This document shows positions 16,040 to 24,531 of a stretch of 64,000 bases of DNA, piece after piece. Origin of the DNA: Xylophilus ampelinus (GTDB lineage: Bacteria > Pseudomonadota > Gammaproteobacteria > Burkholderiales > Burkholderiaceae_C); NCBI RefSeq assembly GCF_901875635.1, contig NZ_CABFMN010000075.1, positions 1-64,000 on the forward strand, given 5' to 3'. The translations under genes were made by a program, and so were the position numbers. The notes below the pieces were generated by a model that was not told the DNA's origin, did no database searches, and worked only from the letters and a program-made list of their open reading frames with translations. Position 1 is the first letter of the stretch. Every line of letters begins with the position of its first letter.

Positions 16040-17233
16040 TCAGGGCGTGCGCGCGGGCAGGTCCTTGAGCCGCTCGTAGCCGCTCAGCTCCAGGAAGCCC
16101 CGCCCTTCGAGCGCGCCGGTGACCTTCACGGCGCCTTCCCAGTACACGTTGGCGCTGGTGATGCCGGCGTCGAATTCGGCGTTGGACACGAAGGGCTCGA
16201 CCTCCAGGGTGCCGGCCGGCACGTTCACGCGCCATGCCACCGGGTAGCGGATGCCGGTGGCCGGGCTGGTCCATTGCCGCACCGGCTGCAGCTGCACGCT
16301 CTCGCGGGGCAGCGGGGTGGAGCTGCCGTCGGCCAGCGTGTGCGTGCCGGCAGTCACCACCGGCCGGCCCGTGCGGTCGAACAGCTCGTAGATCATGAGG
16401 TCGGAGCCGTCCGAGAGGTGCAGCGCGAACCAGTTCCAGCCCAGCTCCAGCACGTCGAACTCGCCCCACTGGTGGTCGTACCAGACGGTGCCGCGCACCT
16501 GTGTGCTCTGCCCGCCGATCTCGACCATGCCGTTGGCCGGCAGCCGCGGGCGCGAGTAGTAGTAGCTGATGCCGCTGCTGCCGAAGTCCAGCAGACCCGG
16601 CGTGGTCGAACCGTCCGCGCGGTGCGCCACCAGCGGCGGCGCGTCGGCGAGGTCGAGCGTGAAGGAGGCGCCGCCGTCCAGGCTGGCCTGCAGCGTGTGG
16701 CTGCCCGCAAGCCTGGCGAAGCGCCAGCTCCCTTGGCGGAAGTCGAAGCCGTCTCGCACCGGCGCGGTGGCGACGCCGGCGGTCCGGTATTGGCCGTCGT
16801 AGCGCTTGCCGTTGCGCAGGTCGGTCAGCGCCACGTGCATCACCGTGTGCCGCACCAGGCCGCTGGCGACGAAGACGGCCACGTGGAAGGCGTAGCGCGG
16901 CCCCTCGTCGGCATCGAGGATGCCGTTGTAGTACCACCACTCCATGGCCGAGCCGTGCGGCGCCTCGTCCGTCGGCAGGTTCAGCGGGGGCAGCGCGGCG
17001 GTGCGTTCGCTCGGCAGGCCCGCGGCCTTCGCCGCGTCGGCTGGCGCATCGGCCTGCGCGAGGCGCGGCGCGCTGTCGGGCGTCGACGCGGCGAAATACC
17101 AGGCGATCGCCCCGATTGCCAGCATCGCCACCGCGAAGGCCACGCTCCGCATCAGGGCCCGGCGGCGGCTGCGCCGGCTGCGGTGGCGATGGAATCGGCT
17201 GTAGCCGTCGCGCTTTTTGCCGAAGTATTTCAA
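16040..17233 (-). CDS. AttH/CrtC-like lipocalin-domain protein
   Basis: A protein of about 397 residues related to AttH and to carotenoid 1,2-hydratase (two lipocalin-like barrels). The hallmark EWWYYNG is near residue 100, and YDHQWGEFD and GWNWFALHL follow in the middle. A basic N-terminus (RHRSRRSRRR) and one hydrophobic segment (about residues 30-50) anchor it, with the barrels probably in the periplasm. The chosen TTG at 17,233 follows AAGGAG by five bases; an ATG at 17,152 would remove the basic stretch. AttH genes usually accompany an FtsX-type exporter, which is absent here; instead the gene follows a sulfonate binding protein. The substrate is unknown and may be a lipid or other hydrophobic compound. 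Confidence 0.78.
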   Translation of the reverse strand: MKYFGKKRDGYSRFHRHRSRRSRRRALMRSVAFAVAMLAIGAIAWYFAASTPDSAPRLAQADAPADAAKAAGLPSERTAALPPLNLPTDEAPHGSAMEWWYYNGILDADEGPRYAFHVAVFVASGLVRHTVMHVALTDLRNGKRYDGQYRTAGVATAPVRDGFDFRQGSWRFARLAGSHTLQASLDGGASFTLDLADAPPLVAHRADGSTTPGLLDFGSSGISYYYSRPRLPANGMVEIGGQSTQVRGTVWYDHQWGEFDVLELGWNWFALHLSDGSDLMIYELFDRTGRPVVTAGTHTLADGSSTPLPRESVQLQPVRQWTSPATGIRYPVAWRVNVPAGTLEVEPFVSNAEFDAGITSANVYWEGAVKVTGALEGRGFLELSGYERLKDLPARTP

Positions 17234-17298
17234 GACCGCTCCTTGCAACTAAAGTTTTCATGGAGCCTATCACTGCTGGCACACCAGCGGCGGCCGGA

Positions 17299-18270
17299 TC
17301 AGCCCGCGGTCGTGAAGCCGGTGTCGAAGGTGGCGGCCACCTGCAGGGGCTGCCGGATCAGGCCCACCTCGCGGTAGAAGTCGGCCGTGCGCTGCTGGTC
17401 GGCGATGACCGCCGCGTCGATCGGCACCCACTTCTGCTGGCGCCGCTCGAACTGCAGCTTCGCCGCCTCGGGCGGGATGCCGATGATGCGCGCCAGCGTG
17501 GCCGAGAAGGCGTCCACGTTGCGGTACGACCAGGCCTGGGCGCGCACCACGCGTTGCAGGAAGTCCTGCAGCACCGGGCGCTTGGCGGCGATGGCGGCAT
17601 CGGTCGCGGCCAGGTAGCTCAGGCCGGGCAGCAGGCCGCGCCCGCTGGCCAGCACGCGCGCATGGCCGCTGGTCTCGGCCAGCGCGGTGTACGGCTCCCA
17701 GGTCGCCCAGGCGTCGACCGAGCCCTGCGTGAGCGCCAGCTTCGCGTCGGCCGGCGCGAGGAAGCGCAGGTTCAAGTCCTCGGGCTTGAGGCCGGCGGCG
17801 GTGATCGCCTTGAGCGTGACGAAGTGGCCGATCGAGCCGCGGTTGGTCGCCACGCTGCGGCCCTTGAGGTCGGCGGCGGTCTTGAGCGGCGAGTCCGGCC
17901 GCACCAGCACCGCGGTGCCGTAGGCGTCGCTGCGGTTGGCGCCGATGGCCTTGACCTTGGTGCCGGCGGCCAGCGCGAAGATCAGCGGCGCATCGCCGAT
18001 TGGGCCGCTGTCCACCGCGTTGGCGTTCAGCGCCTCGGCCAATGGCGCGGCGGCCGGGAATTCCGACCACTGGATGTCGTAGGCCAGGCCCTGCAGCGCA
18101 TCGGCGGCTTCGAGCAGGGCTCGCAGGCCGCCCTTCTGGTCGCCGGCCTTGAGCACGGGGCGGCCCTGCGCATGCAGGCCGATGGCCGGCAGTGCCAGGC
18201 CGGCGGCTGCGAGGCCCGCGCCGGCGACGAGGCGGCGACGGCCGAGGGAAGAGGGTGGGCGAGAAGTCAT
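17299..18270 (-). CDS. ABC substrate-binding protein, SsuA-like
   Basis: A periplasmic binding protein of 323 residues with a Tat-like or Sec leader (LGRRRLVAGAGLAAAGLALP) and the SsuA-like blocks GDQKGGLRALLEAA, ADLKGRSVATNRGS and VDAWATWEPY. The last block is typical of sulfonate receptors. It follows the cytochrome c gene of the operon and is the second binding protein for the importer at 19,472-21,327. It resembles the plus-strand receptor at 25,761-26,735 (same GDQ and RGS blocks) more than the receptor at 21,341. The ligand is probably an alkanesulfonate. Confidence 0.92.
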   Translation of the reverse strand: MTSRPPSSLGRRRLVAGAGLAAAGLALPAIGLHAQGRPVLKAGDQKGGLRALLEAADALQGLAYDIQWSEFPAAAPLAEALNANAVDSGPIGDAPLIFALAAGTKVKAIGANRSDAYGTAVLVRPDSPLKTAADLKGRSVATNRGSIGHFVTLKAITAAGLKPEDLNLRFLAPADAKLALTQGSVDAWATWEPYTALAETSGHARVLASGRGLLPGLSYLAATDAAIAAKRPVLQDFLQRVVRAQAWSYRNVDAFSATLARIIGIPPEAAKLQFERRQQKWVPIDAAVIADQQRTADFYREVGLIRQPLQVAATFDTGFTTAG

Positions 18271-18313
18271 GGAAGCTCCGGGTGTCGTGCGATGAAGAAG
18301 AAGAGGAAGGGGG

Positions 18314-19468
18314 TCAGTGGATGAAGCCGCCCTTGACGAAGCGCACCGGCTGCGCGTCCATGCGGGCGATGAGTGCGCCCAGGCCGTCCGCCTGTGCTGC
18401 TGCCGCTGAGGCTTTCGGCGGCGCGTCGCTGCGGCACAGCAGGTCGTCGTCGGACCAGTCGGCGCGCGTGGGGCTGCTGCGCGCGCGCAGGTAGCCGTCG
18501 CGGTCGACGATGAACTGCAGACCGGCCGGCGAAGCGGTCCCGGCCACTAGCGCCAGCGCCTGCCAGGCCTCGGGACTGCGGGCCTCGCAGCCCTCGGCCA
18601 CCGGGCCGCCGTCGGGACGCACCCGCACCGTGACCAGCCGCGGGTCCTCGAGGGGCAGCGGCGTGCCATCGCCCGCTGCTACCAGCCGCAGCCGCTGGCC
18701 GCGCCAGCTCGACAGCAGCCGCGTGCGGCCGTCGGCGCATTGCACCGGCGCATCGGCCAGGCGCACCGGCCGGCCCCACTGCCCGGTCGCGCGCAGCATC
18801 TCGCCGGCGGCCTGGGCTTTCATGGCGTCGATCAGCGCCCAGGCATCGGCATCGCTCAGGCGGTCGCCGAAGGCGGGCATGGTGGGTCGGCCCTGCGTGT
18901 CGCGCAGGCCGTGCTGCAGGTGCCAGAGCAGGTCGCCGTCCGCGCGGCGCCACAGCAGCGGGCCCGCCAGGTTGGGCGGCCAGACGGCGAGCGACGCGGC
19001 CTGCGGGCCCTGCCCACGGCCGTCCGTGCCATGGCAATGCACGCAGTGCTGCGCATAGAGCGCCTGCCCGCGCACCACGCCGGCGGCGGTCGGCAGGCCG
19101 GGCGGCACGTGGAAGCTGGCCGGCGTCGCAGGCACGCGCAGCGCCGACGCATCGGGCCAGGGCACCGCGATCGCGGCCAGCGGCAGCGTGGCCAGCAGGT
19201 ACCAGCGCCCGCGCCGCCACGCCCAGGCCACGGCCAGCGCCAGCAGCGCGAAGGCGACGAAGGCCAGCGCCGCGGCCAGCCGCCGCGCCTGCCCGAGTTC
19301 GATCAGCAGGTTGTCGCCCGACAGCCGCCAGGCCCAGGGCCAGGCCGGCTGCCCGTGCACGTCGCCGACGATGCCCAGCGCGTGCAGCGCCCGCAGCAGG
19401 GCGAGCTGCGCCCACTGCAGGCCGTCGATCAGCGCCTGCAGCCATTGCGCCTCGATCGCGGCCTCCAC
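18314..19468 (-). CDS. Membrane-anchored cytochrome c protein with a C-terminal extension
   Basis: A 384-residue protein with an N-terminal amphipathic/hydrophobic region, membrane segments at about residues 65-85 and 88-105, one cytochrome c domain with haem motif CVHCHG near residue 140 and a possible Met ligand in TMPAFGD near 200, and then a 150-residue C-terminal domain I do not recognise. The GTG start lies four bases after the ATPase stop (TGAACGGTG), so translation is coupled to the transporter. Haem attachment means the domain faces the periplasm. A c-type cytochrome inside an ABC importer operon is unusual; electron transfer from a periplasmic oxidation of the sulfur compound is a possibility, but no partner dehydrogenase is encoded nearby. 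Confidence 0.82.
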   Translation of the reverse strand: MEAAIEAQWLQALIDGLQWAQLALLRALHALGIVGDVHGQPAWPWAWRLSGDNLLIELGQARRLAAALAFVAFALLALAVAWAWRRGRWYLLATLPLAAIAVPWPDASALRVPATPASFHVPPGLPTAAGVVRGQALYAQHCVHCHGTDGRGQGPQAASLAVWPPNLAGPLLWRRADGDLLWHLQHGLRDTQGRPTMPAFGDRLSDADAWALIDAMKAQAAGEMLRATGQWGRPVRLADAPVQCADGRTRLLSSWRGQRLRLVAAGDGTPLPLEDPRLVTVRVRPDGGPVAEGCEARSPEAWQALALVAGTASPAGLQFIVDRDGYLRARSSPTRADWSDDDLLCRSDAPPKASAAAAQADGLGALIARMDAQPVRFVKGGFIH

Positions 19469-19471
19469 CGT

Positions 19472-20269
19472 TCACCAGCTCGCGTCCAGCCCGAGGTGGC
19501 GCAGCGCCTCGTGGCGCAGTTCGGCCAGGCGTGGGTGGCCGCGGTGGCGGGGGTAGGGCAGGTCGACCGTGAGTTCGGCCACCACGCGCGCCGGGCGGTC
19601 GCTGAGCACGATCACGCGGTTGGCGAGGAACAGCGCCTCTTCCACGTCGTGCGTGACCAGAAGGGCCGAGAAGCCGCTGCGCTGCCACAGGGCGACCAGC
19701 TCGCTCTGCATCGCGATGCGGGTGAGCGAGTCGAGCTTGCCCAGCGGCTCGTCGAGCACCAAGAGGCGCGGGTCGTTGACCAGCGCACGGGCCAGCGCCA
19801 CGCGCTGTGCCATGCCGCCCGAGAGCTGGTGCGGGAAGGCCTTGGCGAAGTCGGCAAGGCCCACGCGCTGCAGTGCCTCGTCGACGCGGTGCCCCTGGGT
19901 CTTCAACACGCCGCGCGCCTGGAGCCCGAGCGCCACGTTGTCGCGCACGCTGCGCCAGGGGTAGAGCGTCGGGTCCTGGAAGACGACGATGCGCGAGGGG
20001 TCGGGGTGCGTGATCGGCGCGCCGTCCTGGGTGAGGCGCCCGGCCGTCGCCGGCTCCAGCCCCGCGACCAGCCGCAGCAGCGTGGACTTGCCGCAGCCGC
20101 TGGGCCCGAGCAGCGCGACGAACTCGCCTGGCGCGACCTCGAGGTCGATGTCGTCGAGCACCTGAAGCGGCGCGGCCGCGGTGCCGAACCAGTGGCTCAC
20201 GCCCTGGATGCCGATGCGCGCGCCGCCGGCGGCGGTCGTCGGCGCGGGTGGCAGGGCCGCGTTCACCAT
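19472..20269 (-). CDS. ABC transporter ATP-binding protein, SsuB/TauB type
   Basis: The ATPase of the second sulfonate-type importer, 265 residues. Walker A GPSGCGKST is near residue 55, the signature LSGGMAQR near 145, Walker B LLVLDEPLGKLD near 165, and the switch His in LVTHDVEEA near 200. The LGKLD form is typical of SsuB. The start ATG lies within the last codons of the permease gene (ATGGTGA overlap), and the cytochrome c gene begins four bases after its stop. The transporter unit is thus permease - ATPase, with binding proteins encoded on both sides. Confidence 0.95.
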   Translation of the reverse strand: MVNAALPPAPTTAAGGARIGIQGVSHWFGTAAAPLQVLDDIDLEVAPGEFVALLGPSGCGKSTLLRLVAGLEPATAGRLTQDGAPITHPDPSRIVVFQDPTLYPWRSVRDNVALGLQARGVLKTQGHRVDEALQRVGLADFAKAFPHQLSGGMAQRVALARALVNDPRLLVLDEPLGKLDSLTRIAMQSELVALWQRSGFSALLVTHDVEEALFLANRVIVLSDRPARVVAELTVDLPYPRHRGHPRLAELRHEALRHLGLDASW

Positions 20270-21327
20270 TTCACGGTCCCCTTCTGCCACGACAGCACGC
20301 GGTCGCGCACCGTGAAGAGCAGCGTGATCAGGCCCGAGCACAGCACCGCCATCACCAGCAGCGCCGCGTACATGTTGGCGTAGGCGGCCCAGCCCTGGGC
20401 CCACTGGAGGTACCAGCCCAGGCCGGCCTTCACGCCCATCATCTCGGCCGTCACCAGCACCGAGAACGAGGCGCCCAGGCCCATGAAGAGGCCGACGAAG
20501 ACCTGCGGCAGCGCGGCCGGCACGGCCACGCGCCACACCAGGAACCATTCGCTCGCGCCCAGCGTGCGCGCCACGTCGTAGTAGCTCTTGTGCACCGAGG
20601 CCACGCCCGACCAGGCGAGCACCGCCACCGGGAAGAAGGTGGCCAGGCCGATCAGGAACACCGCCGCCGCGTAGCTCGACGGCGCGAAGAAGAAGGCCAG
20701 CGGCAGCAGCGCCGAGGCGGGTACCGGACCGAGGAAGCGCAGCACCGGATGCACCCAATAGCCCGCGATGCGCGACCAGCCGATCCACACCCCGGTCGCA
20801 AAGCCCACCAGCGCACCCAGCACGAAGCCGTGCGCCAGCAGGCGCACCGAATGCGCGGTGGACAGGCCCAGGCGCGCCCAGTCCTCGTAGGCCACGTCGA
20901 TCAGGCTCTGGGGCGGCGCGAAGAAGGGGGGCGGCAGCGCGCCGAGCTTGGCCGTGAGCAGCTCCCACAGCGCCAGCAGCAGCGGCGCGGCGACCAGCCA
21001 CTGGCCTGCGCGGTGCAGCGCCTGCGCGATGCGCCCGCTGCGCGGGCCGGCCAGCGCCCAGGCGAGCACCACCGCCGCGATGCCCAGCGCGAGCACGCCG
21101 AATTCGTTGGTGAAGTTCCAGTCCGAGAAGCCCACCTCGCGGTTGGGCCAGGCGAGCGTGAGGACGCCCAGGCCCGCCCACGCAGCGGCCGAGGCGAGGC
21201 CCGTGCGCCAGATGCGCCGTGGCCGGGGCGTGGCCGTGGCCGCGACGGCCGGTGCGCGCTGGGCGCGGGGCGCCGCGGCGTTCGTGTCGTAGGCGCGTGC
21301 GAGCGTGCCGTCGATGACTGCTGTCAT
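20263..21327 (-). CDS. ABC transporter permease, SsuC/TauC type
   Basis: The inner-membrane permease of the second importer, 354 residues, longer than the usual 260-290 because of an N-terminal part with two additional hydrophobic segments (about residues 40-55 and 70-90). The coupling-loop region SYYDVARTLGASEWFLVWRV and the FLGPVPASALLPLAFF segment match sulfonate/nitrate-type permeases. It lies 13 bases after the binding-protein gene and overlaps the ATPase start. Whether the extra N-terminal segments are functional or reflect a too-early start is not clear, but the ATG at 21,327 is the natural start. Confidence 0.93.
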   Translation of the reverse strand: MTAVIDGTLARAYDTNAAAPRAQRAPAVAATATPRPRRIWRTGLASAAAWAGLGVLTLAWPNREVGFSDWNFTNEFGVLALGIAAVVLAWALAGPRSGRIAQALHRAGQWLVAAPLLLALWELLTAKLGALPPPFFAPPQSLIDVAYEDWARLGLSTAHSVRLLAHGFVLGALVGFATGVWIGWSRIAGYWVHPVLRFLGPVPASALLPLAFFFAPSSYAAAVFLIGLATFFPVAVLAWSGVASVHKSYYDVARTLGASEWFLVWRVAVPAALPQVFVGLFMGLGASFSVLVTAEMMGVKAGLGWYLQWAQGWAAYANMYAALLVMAVLCSGLITLLFTVRDRVLSWQKGTVKW

Positions 21328-21340
21328 GCCTCGGGCTCCT

Positions 21341-22342
21341 TCAGGCCAACACGTCCACCGACACGTGGTTCGCGAGGCGCGCCGGGTCGGTGGAGGACTT
21401 GAGCACGCCCACCGAGCGGAAGTCGCGCGCGTAGAACTCGACCTCGTCGCGCAGGTTCCTGCCCACGGGGTGGTGCTGGTGCGTCAGCGTGCCCAGCAGC
21501 GCCTGCAGGTCCTCCACGGCCACCTTGGGCGAGTACTTGGCGAAGAGCTTGGCCGACTCGTTGGGGTTCTCGGCCACGTAGTCGGAGGCCTGCACGATCG
21601 AGCGCACCAGTGCGGCCACGGTGGGCTTGTCCTTGCGCACCAGCTCGCCGCGCGCGCCGACGATGCAGCAGACCTTGTCCTTGTATTCGCCCGAGAGGTT
21701 GGTCGCCAGCTCGGTGAACCGGCCCTTGTTGCGCTTCTCGATCAGGTAGAGCGTCGGGTCGCCGTCGGCAATCGCCTGGATCTCGCCCTTGTTCACCGCC
21801 ACGTCGAGCAGGTCGGCCGGGTACTGGCGCCACTGCACGTCCTTGTCGGCGTCGATGCCGTTCTTCTTGAGCAGGATCGAGAAGAAGTTCTTGCCGGGGC
21901 TCGCGATGTCCGAGACGCCGATGGTCTTGCCCTTGAGCTGCTGCAGGCTCGTCACGCCCGCCTCGTTCACGCCCACCATCCGCACGCAGCCGCCGTGCGA
22001 GCTGCCGACGATCTTGACGTCGAAGCCCGACTCCAGCGGCTTGAGCCAGCGGTGGATCATGCCCACCGCCGCATCGGCCTTGGCGGTGGCCAGCGACTCG
22101 AGCAGCTGGTCGGTCGAGCCGGTGTAGTTGATGAGATCGACCTGCAGGCCGTTCTTCTCGAAGATGCCGCGCTCCTGCGCCACCACCACCGGCGACAGGC
22201 AGAAGGCGCTGGCGTTCCAGGCGAAGGTGAGCTTGCGCGGCTGCGACCAGGCGCGCGAGGCGAGCAGGCCGCTGGCGGCCACGGTGGCGGCGGCACCGGC
22301 AATGCGCAGGGCGCTGCGGCGGTCGAGGGTCGGGTGGGTCAT
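21341..22342 (-). CDS. ABC substrate-binding protein, NitT/TauT type
   Basis: A periplasmic receptor of 333 residues with a Tat-type leader (LDRRSALRIAGAAATVAASGLL, given here as its twin-arginine and hydrophobic parts), cleavage near AWSQ, then LTFAWNASAFCLSPV. The family block KGKTIGVSDIASPGKNF is near residue 140. It is the primary receptor of the importer encoded directly downstream. It lies between the aldolase-family gene (27-base gap) and the permease. The ligand is likely an organosulfur compound from the linked SsuD-like monooxygenase, but this type also binds pyrimidines, nitrate and aromatics. Confidence 0.92.
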   Translation of the reverse strand: MTHPTLDRRSALRIAGAAATVAASGLLASRAWSQPRKLTFAWNASAFCLSPVVVAQERGIFEKNGLQVDLINYTGSTDQLLESLATAKADAAVGMIHRWLKPLESGFDVKIVGSSHGGCVRMVGVNEAGVTSLQQLKGKTIGVSDIASPGKNFFSILLKKNGIDADKDVQWRQYPADLLDVAVNKGEIQAIADGDPTLYLIEKRNKGRFTELATNLSGEYKDKVCCIVGARGELVRKDKPTVAALVRSIVQASDYVAENPNESAKLFAKYSPKVAVEDLQALLGTLTHQHHPVGRNLRDEVEFYARDFRSVGVLKSSTDPARLANHVSVDVLA

Positions 22343-22369
22343 GGTCGTTGGGGGCGAGAGGGTGGTGAA

Positions 22370-23221
22370 TCAATCGAGCAGATCGGGCTCGCTCTGGACG
22401 AGGCCTTCGTACAGGCTCTCGAAGGCATGCAGCGCGCCCTCCGGGCCGCCGATCTGGCCGTGCGTGTGGCGGGCCGTGGCCTCGTCGATGGGCTGGGGCG
22501 TGCCGGCGGCCTGCGCCAGCAGCTGCGTGTGGCAGGCGTTGTCGAGCGCGATGTACCACCACGTCGCGGCTTCGACCGTCGGGCCCGCGGTGAGGATCCC
22601 GTGGTTCTTCAGGATCGCGCCCTTGGCCACGCCGCCGGCCTCCTTGGCCAGCGCCTGCGCGATGCGGTCGCCTTCGCTGGTGTCGACCACCATGCCGGTG
22701 AAGTCGTCGAACAGCGCCACGTCGCCATGGAACACGCAGCTGTCCTGCGTCAGCGTCGCGAGCGGCTGGCCCAGGGTGGAGAAGGCCTTGCCGAAGGTCG
22801 AATGCGTGTGCGCGGCGGCGACGACGCCGGGGTGGCGCTCGTGGATGGCCGCGTGGATCGCGAATGCGGCCTTGTTGAGCGGGCGCCGGCCGATCACCGT
22901 CTCGCCGCGCGCGTTGACCAGCAGCAGGTCCGACACCTTGATGCGCGAGAAGTGCACGCCCAGCGGGTTGACCCAGAAGTGGTCGGTCAGCTCGGGATCG
23001 CGTGCCGTGATGTGGCCGGCCAGGCCCTGCGCGAAGCCGAAGCGCGCGAAGAGGCGGAAGGCGCCGGCCAGGCGCTCCTGGCGGTGGCGGCGCTCGGCCT
23101 CCACGCTGGGGCGCGCGGCTGGTGACTCGAACCAGAAATGCTGGCGCGGCGTGTCGTTGAAGCGTTCGCGCAGGCCGCGCGTTGCCGCGGCGTGCCGTTC
23201 GATGGACAGGATGGCGCTCAT
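22370..23221 (-). CDS. Class II aldolase/adducin-family protein
   Basis: A 283-residue protein of the class II aldolase/adducin head family. The metal ligands are visible: HTHS near residue 145 (two His) and the third His in LKNHGIL near 210. The wording AGHITARDPE, FWVNPLGVHFS places it in the large subgroup of uncharacterised members found beside catabolic genes, not with fuculose-phosphate aldolase. It sits between the SsuD-like gene (35-base gap) and the binding-protein gene of the same operon. A homolog of the same subgroup lies at 31,423-32,244 in another operon. The reaction is unknown; aldol cleavage or decarboxylation of the desulfonated carbonyl product is plausible. Confidence 0.88.
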   Translation of the reverse strand: MSAILSIERHAAATRGLRERFNDTPRQHFWFESPAARPSVEAERRHRQERLAGAFRLFARFGFAQGLAGHITARDPELTDHFWVNPLGVHFSRIKVSDLLLVNARGETVIGRRPLNKAAFAIHAAIHERHPGVVAAAHTHSTFGKAFSTLGQPLATLTQDSCVFHGDVALFDDFTGMVVDTSEGDRIAQALAKEAGGVAKGAILKNHGILTAGPTVEAATWWYIALDNACHTQLLAQAAGTPQPIDEATARHTHGQIGGPEGALHAFESLYEGLVQSEPDLLD

Positions 23222-23256
23222 GCGTGTTTTCCGAAGGGCTTGCGGGTGCATTGGGC

Positions 23257-24366
23257 TCACGCGGCCCGGCGCTGGCCCGCGATGCGCTGCGCGACCAGCT
23301 CGCGCGTGCGCGGGATCAGTGCACGGCCGTAGTCGGTGGCGTCCTCCAGCGGGTCGAAACCGCGGATCAGGAAAGTGCTCACGCCCAGGTCCCAGTAGTC
23401 GAGCAGCGCGTCGGCCACCTGCTCGGGCGTGCCCACCAGCGCGGTGCTGTTGGAGCGGCCGCCCGTCTCCTGCGCGATGGCGGTCCACAGGCGCTTGTCC
23501 ACGCGCGGGCCCTTGTCGGCCGCGGCCAGCAGGCGGCGTGCGCCCTCGCTCTGCTGCGGGCCGCCGCGTGCGTAGCCGGCCACCACGCGCAGGCGGCGCG
23601 TTTCTTCCAGGATGCGGTCGGCGCGTGCCCAGGCGGCCTCTTCGGTGTCGGCCAGGATGGGCCGGAACGAGACCGAGAAGCGCACGCTGCGGCCGTGCCT
23701 GGCCGCCTCGGCGCGCACGCGGGCCGTGAGCTCGCGCGCCTGGTCGAGCGATTCGCCCCACAGCGCATACACGTCGGCATGCTTGCCGGCCACGGGGATG
23801 GCGGCTTCGGACGCACCGCCGAAATACACCGGCACGTGCGGCTTGCCGCCCTGCGTCTGCAGCGGCTTGATCTCGGAGAAGGCGCCTTGCGCGCGGTAGT
23901 GGGCGCCCTCGTGGTCGAAGGGCTTCTCGGCCGTCCAGACCTTGCGCAGCACGTCCAGGTACTCGTCGGTGCGGGCGTAGCGCTGGTCGTGGTCCAGCCA
24001 GTCGCCGTCGCGGCGCTGTTCCTCGTCGGAGCCGCCCGAGATGTAGTGCACCGCCAGGCGCCCGCCGCTGAGCTGGTCGAGCGTGGCGAACTGCCGCGCC
24101 GCCAGCGTGGGCGCGACGAAGCCCGGCCGGTGCGCCAGCATGAAATGGATGCGCTCGGTGACGGCAGCCGCATGCGCCACGGTGAGCGTGGCGTCAGGGC
24201 TGGTCGAGTGGTGCGGCACCAGGATGCGGTCGAAGCCCGCCGCCTCGTGGGCCTGCGCGAAGGCGCGGATGTATGCGGGGTCAAATACCGGGCCGCGCGG
24301 GGCATGGATCTCCGAGACCTTCTGTCCCTGGATCATGCCGATGAATTCGACGTCGTTCTGGCTCAT
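23257..24366 (-). CDS. SsuD-like flavin-dependent (LLM) monooxygenase
   Basis: A luciferase-like FMNH2-dependent monooxygenase of 369 residues, close to alkanesulfonate monooxygenase SsuD, which releases sulfite and an aldehyde. It has the family blocks AGFDRILVPHHS, LSGGRLAVHYISGG, the pattern RYARTDEYLDVLRKVW, and VYFGGASEAA near residue 200. The ATG at 24,366 is the first gene of the minus arm and is divergent from the SfnB-like gene at 24,532 across a 165-base control region. No SsuE-type flavin reductase is encoded in the window, so FMNH2 must come from elsewhere. The substrate may be an alkanesulfonate or an alkylsulfone. Confidence 0.92.
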   Translation of the reverse strand: MSQNDVEFIGMIQGQKVSEIHAPRGPVFDPAYIRAFAQAHEAAGFDRILVPHHSTSPDATLTVAHAAAVTERIHFMLAHRPGFVAPTLAARQFATLDQLSGGRLAVHYISGGSDEEQRRDGDWLDHDQRYARTDEYLDVLRKVWTAEKPFDHEGAHYRAQGAFSEIKPLQTQGGKPHVPVYFGGASEAAIPVAGKHADVYALWGESLDQARELTARVRAEAARHGRSVRFSVSFRPILADTEEAAWARADRILEETRRLRVVAGYARGGPQQSEGARRLLAAADKGPRVDKRLWTAIAQETGGRSNSTALVGTPEQVADALLDYWDLGVSTFLIRGFDPLEDATDYGRALIPRTRELVAQRIAGQRRAA

Positions 24367-24531
24367 GTTGTGTTCCTTGTGAATGAGGGCCGGCGCGTGC
24401 GGTGCGCAGGCGGGAGAGAAGCGGAGCGTCACCGTATCGGCCGCGCGCGGCGTCGTGAACGTAGAAAAACGCGCTTGCATATGCGCCTTCCGTCGTTCAC
24501 CGCACGGCGCCGCGCGCCTAAGGTGCGCGGC
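24367..24531. promoter_or_regulatory. Divergent control region of the organosulfur arms
   Basis: These 165 bases between two divergent operons must hold both promoters. An inverted repeat GTGAACG (24,455-24,461) / CGTTCAC (24,494-24,500) surrounds the palindrome GCATATGC (24,477-24,484), which would suit a LysR-type activator such as the CysB-like protein at 14,978. No strong -35/-10 pair or -24/-12 element could be fixed. Confidence 0.4.

Noticed and set aside
14964..17282. A 772-codon minus-strand frame across the CysB-like and lipocalin genes
   Set aside because: Arg/Ala/Gly-rich and low in hydrophobic segments; a shadow of the two real genes in another frame, produced by high GC.
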